Below, one piece after another: positions 1 through 5,684 of a stretch of 5,684 nucleotides of DNA. The DNA is taken from positions 1 to 5,684 of the forward strand of contig DAOVUK010000245.1 of NCBI GenBank assembly GCA_030632625.1, written 5' to 3'. The stretch is from Gammaproteobacteria bacterium. GTDB taxonomy: Bacteria > Pseudomonadota > Gammaproteobacteria > GRL18. The first letter of the stretch is position 1; every line of letters starts with the position of its first letter. Position numbers and translations under genes: made by a program. The notes beneath the pieces were generated by a model. The model had not been told where the DNA came from, did not search any database, and saw nothing but the letters and a program-made list of their open reading frames with translations.

Positions 1-2
1 AA

Positions 3-467
3 CGGGATAAAGACAGTATTCGCTTTACTGTAGATGAGTCACTGGAATTAAGTCAGGCATTAGAAAATCTGGTTTTAGAATGTGAACGGCTGGATAAAAA
101 TCCAGAGATTGAAACAACTCTTTTTATCCTTGCAGAAATTGCTCAGGATTTTAATGATTATCTGGATTTTCTGAATATAGCCAGCCAATTGCTCATTAAA
201 CAGGGTTATGAGGGAGTTTATCAATTAGCCAGTTTCCATCCTGATTACTGTTTCGCTGATTGCAGTGATGATGATCCTGCTAACTACACCAATCGTTCTC
301 CTTACCCAACCCTGCATATTATTCGAGAACAGAGTTTGGAAAAAGCCCTGCAAAGTTATCCTGAACCGGAATTAATTCCAGCGCGTAATATCGACTATTG
401 TCAAAACCTGGGCCTGGAAAAAATGCAGCAGATGCTGGCAGAATGTATGGATAAACCATCGACATGA
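3..467 (+). CDS. DUF1415 family protein, C-terminal part (5' end outside window)
   Basis: The frame is open from the left edge (first full codon at 3) to a TGA at 465-467, giving about 154 residues, so the true start lies outside the window; the TTG at 189 is only an internal leucine. The protein matches my recollection of the DUF1415 family, usually somewhat under 200 residues, so an N-terminal segment is probably missing. The recognisable part is the C-terminal half: GYEGVYQLASFHPDYCF (coded from 204), then an acidic DDDPANYTNRSPYP stretch and LHIIRE. Upstream is a mainly helical, acidic region (ESLELSQALENL and onward). The family has no established biochemical role that I can name, and no signal peptide or membrane segment is visible in the part present. 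It converges on lpxH with 21 bp between the two stop codons. The family call is from remembered motifs; the function is unknown. Confidence 0.8.
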   Translation, partial: RDKDSIRFTVDESLELSQALENLVLECERLDKNPEIETTLFILAEIAQDFNDYLDFLNIASQLLIKQGYEGVYQLASFHPDYCFADCSDDDPANYTNRSPYPTLHIIREQSLEKALQSYPEPELIPARNIDYCQNLGLEKMQQMLAECMDKPST

Positions 468-488
468 GTTTAGTTGTTAATACTTTCT

Positions 489-1241
489 TTATGGTAGGTT
501 GATTTCAAATACCTTGGCATCTGGCTTCCAGTCGGGTAATACAATTCGTTTGACGGCTTGTTTGTCGATAGTGAATTCTTGAACAGCAGGGCGATGAGTG
601 TGACCGTGAATTAATGTGTTGAGCTGATGTGCCGACATGATTTGTTCCACCGTTTTCTGGTTCACATCGGTGATCTCAGATGCTTTCTCTTGAGTGTGTA
701 GTTGCTGACCACGCTGTTTACTTTGCTGTCTCATTGCCTGAGCAATATTGAATCGTTCAGTAATGGATTTAGCAAGAAACTCTGCTTGCCAGAGCGGCTC
801 ACGAACCATTTGTCGAAATTTCATATATTCCTTATCATCACTGCAAAAAATATCGCCGTGTGAGAGTAATATTGCCGGGCTGTTTTTTTTGCTGCCGGTT
901 TGCAGATGGTAAAGATCCGGGATCAGCCTGCAGCCGCTGGCCTGTTCAAAATCAGCGCCCATAAGAAAATCCCGATTGCCATGCATGACATAAACAGCAA
1001 TTCCAATATCGGATAATTGCTTTAACTGGGAGATGGGCTGTTGATAAACGGGGATGGATGCATCATCACCTATCCAGACTTCAAACAGATCACCTAAAAT
1101 AAAAAGGGAATCAATTTTGTTATCATGGTCGTTCTTGCTGGTGTTAGAAATTAGGCAGGAATTAATAAACTGATCAAAACATGCCTGAATATCAGGCCGT
1201 GAAGGATCCAGATGCAGATCAGAAATAAAGAGCTGTTTCAT
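489..1241 (-). CDS. lpxH: UDP-2,3-diacylglucosamine diphosphatase LpxH
   Basis: LpxH hydrolyses UDP-2,3-diacylglucosamine to lipid X (2,3-diacylglucosamine 1-phosphate) and UMP, the fourth step of lipid A synthesis, as a Mn-dependent calcineurin-like phosphoesterase bound peripherally to the inner membrane. All metal-binding motifs are visible in the 250 residues: D8 and H10 in SDLHL, D51 in GDLFEVWIGDD, N89 in HGNRDF, H128 in SHGD, and H212 and H214 in HGHTHRP. They line up with E. coli D8, H10, D41, N79, H114, H195 and H197. The region between H128 and H212 should form the helical lid over the acyl chains. The protein is 10 residues longer than the E. coli enzyme (240): a polar stretch near residues 31-42 (SNTSKNDHDN) is extra, as are a few residues near 116-122, while the C-terminus is shorter. 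The ATG start puts SDLHL at its usual place; an AGGT sits 12 nt upstream. It lies 76 bp after ppiB on the same strand and is probably co-transcribed with it. Confidence 0.96.
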   Translation of the reverse strand: MKQLFISDLHLDPSRPDIQACFDQFINSCLISNTSKNDHDNKIDSLFILGDLFEVWIGDDASIPVYQQPISQLKQLSDIGIAVYVMHGNRDFLMGADFEQASGCRLIPDLYHLQTGSKKNSPAILLSHGDIFCSDDKEYMKFRQMVREPLWQAEFLAKSITERFNIAQAMRQQSKQRGQQLHTQEKASEITDVNQKTVEQIMSAHQLNTLIHGHTHRPAVQEFTIDKQAVKRIVLPDWKPDAKVFEINLP

Positions 1242-1255
1242 TGATACGTATTTAC

Positions 1256-1305
1256 CTGTTTTCTACTTTTGCTTAATTATGTTTAAAAGCAACAGCAGAA
1301 AACGG
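1256..1305 (-). promoter_or_regulatory. Long imperfect hairpin between ppiB and lpxH, touching the lpxH RBS
   Basis: Positions 1256-1274 and 1287-1305 form an inverted repeat with 19-nt arms and a 12-nt AT-rich loop (1275-1286). In minus-strand RNA, 16 positions pair by Watson-Crick and one by G-U, with two mismatches. No U-run follows the 3' arm, so it does not look like an intrinsic terminator. The 3' arm ends at 1256, inside the AGGT (1257-1254) that is the only Shine-Dalgarno candidate for lpxH. Inference: it could limit lpxH translation, stabilise the ppiB transcript or be a processing site. The pairing is seen directly; the function is a guess. Confidence 0.5.
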
Positions 1306-1317
1306 ATAAAGAAAGTA

Positions 1318-1809
1318 TTAATCGATGCTGACTTTTTCGATCACAACATCTTCAACGGGGACATCAGAATGGTGGCCTGAATTACCAGTTTTAACCGCTT
1401 TGATGGCATCCACAACATCCATACCATCAGTCACCTTAGCAAACACGCAATAACCCCAGCCATCTGCTGACTCATTGCGGTAGTTTAAAAATGAATTGTC
1501 TTTAAGATTGATAAAAAATTGTGAAGAAGCAGAATGAGGATCAGGTGTTCGTGCCATAGCCAGTGTGCCGAGATCATTAGCCAGGCCGTTGGCGGCTTCA
1601 TTCTTAATGTTGCCACGGGTTTCTTTTTCATTCATGCCGGGTTCCATGCCGCCGCCCTGAATCATAAAGCCGTCAATGACGCGATGGAAGATAGTACCAT
1701 CATAAAAACCCTCTTTAACATATTGTTCAAAGTTGGCACAGGTTTCAGGTGCTTTTTCAGTATTGAGCTCTATGGAAATTGTGCCGTAGTTTGTTTGCAT
1801 TGTTATCAT
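1318..1809 (-). CDS. ppiB: Cytoplasmic cyclophilin-type peptidyl-prolyl cis-trans isomerase (PpiB-like)
   Basis: This enzyme catalyses cis-trans isomerisation of peptide bonds before proline and assists folding. At 163 residues it is a bare cyclophilin domain, almost the length of E. coli PpiB (164), and it has no signal peptide, so it should be cytoplasmic. Visible core motifs are [14 protein letters not shown] (residues 41-54, with catalytic R43 plus F48 and Q51 of the active site), GTLAMART (81-88), [10 protein letters not shown] (92-101), FLN (107-109) and [10 protein letters not shown] (117-126). The ATG at 1809 is preferred over the in-frame ATG at 1800 because MITMQTN aligns end to end with the PpiB N-terminus; an AAGG-type site lies about 11 nt upstream. 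It sits 137 bp downstream of the secreted paralogue and 76 bp upstream of lpxH. The ppiB-lpxH neighbour pair is familiar in Gammaproteobacteria. An antisense frame through the gene (about 1534-1887) is a shadow. Confidence 0.95.
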   Translation of the reverse strand: MITMQTNYGTISIELNTEKAPETCANFEQYVKEGFYDGTIFHRVIDGFMIQGGGMEPGMNEKETRGNIKNEAANGLANDLGTLAMARTPDPHSASSQFFINLKDNSFLNYRNESADGWGYCVFAKVTDGMDVVDAIKAVKTGNSGHHSDVPVEDVVIEKVSID

Positions 1810-1887
1810 AGTATTTATAAACCTTTTTTAAACCCCATAGCAGGCGTTAAATTTTTGTCATTTTTTGTTGATAAATGTTTAGCCTGA

Positions 1888-1915
1888 AAGATAAGGGTGA
1901 AAGCTGAAAAATCAA
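1888..1915 (-). promoter_or_regulatory. Candidate sigma70-type promoter for ppiB
   Basis: On the minus strand TTGATT (1915-1910) and TATCTT (1893-1888) are separated by 16 nt; each matches the consensus at 4 of 6 positions. Transcription would start near 1880, leaving a leader of about 70 nt before the ppiB ATG. The 137-bp gap after ppiA makes a separate promoter plausible, but the boxes are mediocre and the region is AT-rich, so a chance match is quite possible. Confidence 0.28.
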
Positions 1916-1946
1916 GGGCTGCTCTTCTTCCTTCAGGTGCTGTGTC

Positions 1947-2522
1947 TTACTGAATGACATCCACATCTTCAATATAAACAGGGTCAACTGGAATACTCGG
2001 CTGCCCTGCGGTTTGAGTGATTTTCACTTTGGCAATCTTATCCACTACATCCATACCTTTGGTGACTTTACCAAAAACAGTATAACCCCAGCCATTCATT
2101 GTTTTACGGGTGAAATTTAAAAAATCGTTATTTTTCAGATTAATGAAAAACTGAGTAGTGGCAGAATGAGGATCGCGTGTTCTGGCCATAGCAAGAGTGC
2201 CGCGGTCATTTTTCAGACCATTATCTGCTTCATTTTTGACGGGGCTTAAAGCTTTTTTTCTATCCTGAGCATTGGTGTAACCGCCGCCCTGGATCATAAA
2301 GCCATCGATTACCCGGTGAAATATCGTTTTGTTATAGAAGTTATTATCAGCATAATGGATAAAGTTTTTCACAGTGTCCGGTGCTTTATCCGGATAAAGC
2401 TCCAGATAGATGTCACCTTTATTGGTCACCATTTTAATTTTAACAGGCTCAACAGCAAAGCTGAGCAGGCTGAAGCTGAGTAAAAAAACACTAAGAGCTA
2501 AAAATTTAAATCTTGTCATCAT
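1947..2522 (-). CDS. ppiA: Secreted (periplasmic) cyclophilin-type peptidyl-prolyl isomerase, PpiA-like
   Basis: This is a cyclophilin with an export signal, expected to isomerise prolyl bonds in proteins folding in the periplasm. The 191 residues compare with 190 for E. coli PpiA. The N-terminus has basic residues (R4, K6), a hydrophobic run at about 7-20 and a likely signal peptidase I site after S21-F22-A23; no lipobox cysteine is present. The mature domain has [14 protein letters not shown] at 68-81 (catalytic R70, with F75 and Q78), GTLAMART (108-115), HSATTQFFIN (119-128), FLN (134-136) and GWGYTVFGKV (144-153). It differs from the neighbouring PpiB mainly in a different loop after GGG (around 82-94) and in the C-terminal tail. 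It is the first gene of the leftward group and lies divergent to glnS. Two ATGs are adjacent (2522 and 2519); the second is better placed relative to the ribosome binding site. The cyclophilin call is firm; the periplasmic location rests on the signal peptide. Confidence 0.93.
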   Translation of the reverse strand: MMTRFKFLALSVFLLSFSLLSFAVEPVKIKMVTNKGDIYLELYPDKAPDTVKNFIHYADNNFYNKTIFHRVIDGFMIQGGGYTNAQDRKKALSPVKNEADNGLKNDRGTLAMARTRDPHSATTQFFINLKNNDFLNFTRKTMNGWGYTVFGKVTKGMDVVDKIAKVKITQTAGQPSIPVDPVYIEDVDVIQ

Positions 2523-2526
2523 TGAA

Positions 2527-2530
2527 CCTT
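2527..2530 (-). promoter_or_regulatory. Shine-Dalgarno site that decides the ppiA start
   Basis: The minus strand reads AAGGTTCA directly before two consecutive ATG codons. The AAGG core is 4 nt from the first ATG (2522) and 7 nt from the second (2519). A 7-nt gap is close to the usual optimum and 4 nt is tight, so initiation at 2519, giving 190 residues, is more likely. The choice does not alter the signal peptide beyond one methionine. Confidence 0.5.
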
Positions 2531-2553
2531 AATTATTGTTGATACCTTAATTA

Positions 2554-2580
2554 ATTCTATTTATCCCGGTTTCTGGACAA
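2554..2580 (-). promoter_or_regulatory. Weak candidate promoter for the ppiA-ppiB-lpxH group
   Basis: On the minus strand TAGAAT (2559-2554) matches the -10 consensus at 5 of 6 positions, 15 nt downstream of a poor -35 TTGTCC (2580-2575). Transcription would start near 2547, leaving a leader of about 25 nt. The spacer is shorter than ideal. The gene group must have a promoter in this divergent region and this is the best-placed candidate I see, but it is not compelling. Confidence 0.28.
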
Positions 2581-2603
2581 AAAAAGTACAGAACTCGAGG
2601 TTT

Positions 2604-2633
2604 TTGACAATATAACGGTTTTAACGGCATGAT
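2604..2633 (+). promoter_or_regulatory. glnS: Candidate sigma70-type promoter for glnS-cysS
   Basis: A perfect TTGACA (2604-2609) is followed after 18 nt by CATGAT (2628-2633), which matches TATAAT at 4 of 6 positions. Transcription would start near 2640, giving a leader of roughly 108 nt before the glnS ATG. It is the best -35 box in the 226-bp divergent region. The same bases read on the other strand give TTGTCA, so a minus-strand promoter could overlap it. The rest of the region (2634-2699) is AT-rich with no clear operator. Confidence 0.42.
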
Positions 2634-2699
2634 TAAAGGGTTAATGATTTATTTTTGTCTATTAATTCATTAAAATCACTGGATTCAACAAATTTAGAT

Positions 2700-2725
2700 A
2701 AGAACTCTGGTTCTTTGACCTCAGA
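2700..2725 (+). promoter_or_regulatory. Small alternative hairpins in the glnS leader
   Basis: AAGAAC (2700-2705) and GTTCTT (2710-2715) form a perfect 6-bp stem with a TCTG tetraloop. An overlapping alternative pairs GGTT (2709-2712) with GACC (2717-2720) around a CTTT loop and can extend through TCT/AGA (2706-2708 with 2723-2725) past an unpaired T2721/C2722. The two folds share bases and exclude each other. They end about 25 nt before the glnS start. Neither is followed by a U-run. Stems this short arise by chance in AT-rich DNA, so a regulatory role is only a possibility. Confidence 0.25.
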
Positions 2726-2748
2726 CTATTAAAGATGAGCTATAAAAA

Positions 2749-4461
2749 ATGAGCGATACAGAGAAAAAACCTGCCAGCAATTTTATTCGTCATATTATTG
2801 ATGAAGATATCAGTAACAATAAAAATGATGGCAAGGTAGTTACCCGTTTTCCACCCGAGCCTAATGGTTATCTGCACATTGGCCATGCTAAATCGATTTG
2901 TCTGAACTTTGGTCTGGCCGAGGATTATCATGGCGACTGTAATTTGCGTTTTGATGATACCAATCCGGAAAAAGAAGACATGGAATATATTGATTCTATT
3001 AAGGAAGATGTTTCCTGGCTTGGTTATAAGTGGGTCGGTGAACCTAAATATGCATCCGCTTATTTTGACCAGTTATATCACTACGCCATTGAGCTGATCA
3101 AATCAGGCAAAGCCTATGTCTGTTCCTTATCTGCGGATGAAGCCAGAGAATATCGAGGCTCTTTAACAAAACCGGGCAAAGACAGCCCGTATCGTGATCA
3201 GACGATGGAAGAAAATCTGGATTTATTTGCCCGCATGAAGCAGGGTGAGTTTGATGAAGGTGCCAAAGTGCTGCGCGCCAGGATAGATATGGCTGCGCCT
3301 AATATTAATATGCGTGATCCCATTATTTACCGGATCCGTAAAATCGAACATCATCAAACAGGGAATGAGTGGTGTATTTATCCCATGTATGATTATACTC
3401 ATTGTCTTTCAGATGCCATTGAAGGCATTACGCATTCATTATGCACTCTGGAATTTGAAGACCACCGGCCATTGTATGACTGGGTTTTAGATCAGTTACA
3501 AACGCCATGCCATCCTCAACAGATTGAATTTGCCCGACTAAATCTGAATTACACCATCACCAGTAAGCGTAAATTAAAACAGCTGGTCGATGAAAATCAC
3601 GTTCTGGGCTGGGATGATCCCAGAATGCCGACTATTTCCGGTTTAAGGCGTCGTGGTTATACCCCGGCCTCCATCCGTGACTTCAGTGAGCGTATTGGTG
3701 TCACTAAAGTTGATGGTGTGGTTGATATGGGCACCCTGGAATTCTGTATCCGTGAAGATCTGGAGCATTCAGCACCCAGAGCCATGTGTGTCATTAAGCC
3801 TCTTAAAGTGACTATTGAGAGCTGGGCTGATGAGCATGTGGAAGATTTGTCAGCACTGCGGCATCCCAAAGATGATTCTATGGGGCGACGTATTCTGAAA
3901 ATGACCCGGGTGATTTATATTGATCGCAGTGACTTTGAAGAGGTGCCGCCGCCTAAATATAAACGTCTGACGGTTGATAAAGAAGTTCGTTTAAGAAATT
4001 CTTATGTGATTAAATGCAATGAAATGATTAAAAATGAGCAGGGTGAAGTCATTGAATTACGCTGTACTCATGATGCCGATACGTTAGGAAAAAGACCGGA
4101 AGGGCGTAAGGTAAAAGGTGTTGTACACTGGGTTTCTGAACAATATAGTGTACCGGCTGAGGTACGCATCTATGATCGTCTGTTTAGCGAAGAAAATCCG
4201 GACAGTGCGGCCAGAAATCACGAAGATGAAGACAGTCATTTTCTGGATTTCTTAAATCCGGACTCAATAACAGTGATGAATGATGCCCGAGCTGAAATAT
4301 CATTGGCAGATACTAAAGCAGGTGATTCCTTCCAGTTTGAACGGGAAGGTTATTTTACCGCTGATCCTGATACAACGAATGACAAACTGGTGTTTAATCG
4401 TACCGTCAGTCTGAGAGACTCATGGGCTAAGGCAGGAAAACTTTCGACGGGAAAAGAATAA
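2749..4461 (+). CDS. glnS: Glutaminyl-tRNA synthetase
   Basis: GlnRS is a cytoplasmic class I synthetase that joins glutamine to tRNA-Gln using ATP. The catalytic Rossmann domain carries [15 protein letters not shown] (35-49) with the HIGH motif at 43-46, and LRFDDTNP (66-73). D69 matches the E. coli amino-acid-binding D66, and Y214 and C232 match Y211 and C229. D238 corresponds to E. coli D235, which contacts the tRNA acceptor stem. The KMSKS-type loop reads ITSKRK (270-275), with Thr where E. coli has Met. The C-terminal half is the two-barrel anticodon-binding region, ending in FQFEREGYF and [13 protein letters not shown]. Length is 570 against 554 in E. coli; an acidic insertion lies at about 486-497. 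The products carry no GluRS- or GatB-like features, and the [10 protein letters not shown] context together with the tRNA-contacting residues favours GlnRS over GluRS. The ATG at 2749 is the first possible start, because an in-frame TAA is at 2743-2745; only a weak GAG (2737-2739) serves as Shine-Dalgarno. The stop abuts cysS. Confidence 0.97.
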   Translation: MSDTEKKPASNFIRHIIDEDISNNKNDGKVVTRFPPEPNGYLHIGHAKSICLNFGLAEDYHGDCNLRFDDTNPEKEDMEYIDSIKEDVSWLGYKWVGEPKYASAYFDQLYHYAIELIKSGKAYVCSLSADEAREYRGSLTKPGKDSPYRDQTMEENLDLFARMKQGEFDEGAKVLRARIDMAAPNINMRDPIIYRIRKIEHHQTGNEWCIYPMYDYTHCLSDAIEGITHSLCTLEFEDHRPLYDWVLDQLQTPCHPQQIEFARLNLNYTITSKRKLKQLVDENHVLGWDDPRMPTISGLRRRGYTPASIRDFSERIGVTKVDGVVDMGTLEFCIREDLEHSAPRAMCVIKPLKVTIESWADEHVEDLSALRHPKDDSMGRRILKMTRVIYIDRSDFEEVPPPKYKRLTVDKEVRLRNSYVIKCNEMIKNEQGEVIELRCTHDADTLGKRPEGRKVKGVVHWVSEQYSVPAEVRIYDRLFSEENPDSAARNHEDEDSHFLDFLNPDSITVMNDARAEISLADTKAGDSFQFEREGYFTADPDTTNDKLVFNRTVSLRDSWAKAGKLSTGKE

Positions 4462-5684
4462 ATGTTACATATTCAAAACACATTAAGCGGCAAAAAAGAA
4501 CTGTTTACCCCGATTCATCCAGGTAAAGTCAATATGTATGTCTGCGGTATGACGGTTTATGATTTTTGTCATATTGGTCATGCGAGAGTTCTGGTGGTGT
4601 TTGATGTGATCACTCGCTATCTGCGCAAAATTTACGGCCCTGAAAATGTTACTTATGTGCGCAATATTACCGATATTGATGACAAGATCATTGCTCGTGC
4701 CATAGAAAATGGTGAAGATATCTGGACACTGACCAATCGTTTTATTGCAGCCATGCATGAAGATGCCGATGCTCTAGGGGTTAAACGCCCTGATCTTGAG
4801 CCTCGTGCCACTGAGCATATGGATGAGATTTTAAAAATGATTCAGACCCTCATTGACAAAGATATGGCCTATCATGCGGATAATGGTGATGTTTATTATC
4901 AGGTCAGTCAGTTTAAAACTTATGGCCAATTAGCGAAAAAAAATCTGGATGAGCTGCAGTCAGGCAGTCGGGTTGAAGTTGAACAGGCTAAACGTGATCC
5001 TATGGATTTTGTTTTGTGGAAAATGGCCAAGCCGGATGAACCCAGCTGGGATTCTCCCTGGGGTAAAGGACGCCCGGGCTGGCATATTGAATGTTCTGCC
5101 ATGTCGGTGAGCTGTCTGGGTGATCACTTTGATATTCATGGCGGAGGTCTGGATTTGAAATTTCCTCATCATGAAAATGAAATCGCACAGTCTGAGGGCT
5201 GCACGGGTCATAAATTTGTTAATTACTGGATTCACAATGGTTTCGTGCGGGTCGATGATGAAAAAATGTCCAAATCACTGGGTAATTTTTTCATTATTCG
5301 TGATGTACTCAAAACTTATGCAGCGGAAGTCATTCGTTATTTTATTCTGAATAGTCATTATATGAGTCCATTAAATTATTCCGATGAAAATCTGGATAAG
5401 GCAAAAGCGTCTCTGACCACCTTGTATCAGGCACTGCTGGATCTTGATTTTGAGGATGAAGCGGCTATTGATGAACAGAGCAGTTATGCGCAGCGTTTTT
5501 TCCAGGCGATGGATGATGATTTCAATACACCCATGGCAATTTCAGTCTTATTTGATATGAGTCATGAATTGAATCGTCTCAAAGACAGTGATCTTGAGCA
5601 GGCAAAAGCGCTGGCTGCACAATTAAAGAAACTGGCTGAACTTCTGGGTTTACTGGAAAATAATGCCCAGCAGTTTTTACAGGG
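4462..5684 (+). CDS. cysS: Cysteinyl-tRNA synthetase, C-terminus beyond the window
   Basis: CysRS is a zinc-dependent, monomeric class I synthetase that charges tRNA-Cys in the cytoplasm. About 407 codons are present without a stop, against 461 residues in E. coli, so roughly the last 50 residues, the end of the anticodon-binding part, are missing. Visible motifs are [18 protein letters not shown] (25-42, with HIGH at 37-40), [10 protein letters not shown] (67-76), [12 protein letters not shown] (203-214), [18 protein letters not shown] (223-240) and KMSKSLGN (268-275). The four zinc ligands C28, C211, H236 and E240 match E. coli C28, C209, H234 and E238, so it should be active. The ATG follows the glnS TAA with no spacer and in the same frame; GGGA at 4449-4452, inside the glnS end, is the only ribosome binding candidate. 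Translation is therefore probably coupled to glnS. The region around 385-400 is helical and lysine-rich, as expected for the helical bundle. Confidence 0.96.
   Translation, partial: MLHIQNTLSGKKELFTPIHPGKVNMYVCGMTVYDFCHIGHARVLVVFDVITRYLRKIYGPENVTYVRNITDIDDKIIARAIENGEDIWTLTNRFIAAMHEDADALGVKRPDLEPRATEHMDEILKMIQTLIDKDMAYHADNGDVYYQVSQFKTYGQLAKKNLDELQSGSRVEVEQAKRDPMDFVLWKMAKPDEPSWDSPWGKGRPGWHIECSAMSVSCLGDHFDIHGGGLDLKFPHHENEIAQSEGCTGHKFVNYWIHNGFVRVDDEKMSKSLGNFFIIRDVLKTYAAEVIRYFILNSHYMSPLNYSDENLDKAKASLTTLYQALLDLDFEDEAAIDEQSSYAQRFFQAMDDDFNTPMAISVLFDMSHELNRLKDSDLEQAKALAAQLKKLAELLGLLENNAQQFLQ

Noticed and set aside
189..467. A separate 92-residue gene starting at the TTG at 189
   Set aside because: The frame stays open without interruption to the left edge and the upstream translation continues the same protein, so this is an internal codon of the DUF1415 gene.
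882..890. A-run in lpxH forming an in-frame A-AAA-AAC slippery heptamer (minus strand, codons 118-120)
   Set aside because: A -1 shift would stop at a TGA after about 15 codons and remove the later metal ligands. There is no obvious stimulatory structure, and the run falls in a variable loop, so chance is the simplest explanation.
1841..1886. Inverted repeat CAGGC(gt)TAAA / TTTAGCCTG in the ppiB leader
   Set aside because: Nine pairs with a two-base bulge and a 26-nt loop in AT-rich DNA are not distinguishable from chance, and no U-run follows to make a terminator.
1534..1887. A 117-codon open frame on the plus strand
   Set aside because: It lies antisense to ppiB, has no recognisable domain, and its coding potential is explained by the conserved cyclophilin on the other strand.
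2641..2673. TTAATGA / TCATTAA inverted repeat between ppiA and glnS as a possible operator
   Set aside because: The arms are 7 bp of AT-rich sequence separated by 19 nt, and match no regulator site that I can name.
2715..2746. TTGACC ... TATAAA as an alternative glnS promoter
   Set aside because: The spacer is 20 nt and the -10 box would end 2 nt before the glnS ATG, leaving no room for a leader or ribosome binding site.
2909..3869. Short open frames within glnS in other frames, on both strands
   Set aside because: They overlap well-conserved GlnRS coding sequence and show no protein-family features or ribosome binding sites.
4483..5235. Several open frames of 60-91 codons on the minus strand
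   Set aside because: All are antisense to cysS, whose HIGH, zinc-ligand and KMSKS motifs run across the same bases in the plus frame.

Overview
This window is a piece of chromosomal housekeeping DNA, most likely from a gammaproteobacterium with a lowish G+C content (low 40s percent by eye). Three things point there. LpxH is the lipid A enzyme of Beta- and Gammaproteobacteria, so the cell makes an LPS-type outer membrane. GlnRS (a glutaminyl-tRNA synthetase used directly, rather than the transamidation route) is typical of that group. The order lpxH-ppiB next to a divergent glnS-cysS pair is a known gammaproteobacterial neighbourhood, seen for example in pseudomonads. I cannot name the genus.

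Layout. Positions 3-467 (+) hold the C-terminal part of a DUF1415-family protein that enters from the left edge. It converges, with a gap of only 21 bp, on a leftward gene group: a secreted cyclophilin (ppiA-like, 1947-2522), a cytoplasmic cyclophilin (ppiB, 1318-1809) and lpxH (489-1241), transcribed in that order on the minus strand. A 226-bp divergent intergenic region (2523-2748) separates this group from the rightward pair glnS (2749-4461) and cysS (4462 to the right edge, about 407 codons present, C-terminus missing). No mobile element, CRISPR array, tRNA or rRNA gene was seen.

How the genes fit together. The two cyclophilins are close paralogues that put the same prolyl isomerase chemistry in two compartments. 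GlnRS and CysRS charge tRNAs and are evidently co-expressed. LpxH acts in lipid A synthesis, at the membrane. The link between these functions is genomic rather than a pathway: all are growth-related genes.

I see no new biological system here. The points worth a second look are regulatory or architectural: glnS and cysS share one reading frame and are separated by a single UAA with no spacer; a long hairpin lies between ppiB and lpxH and its 3' arm reaches the lpxH Shine-Dalgarno sequence; the glnS leader has two mutually exclusive small hairpins and a five-codon ORF ending across the glnS start; and GlnRS has Thr where E. coli has Met in its KMSKS-type loop.
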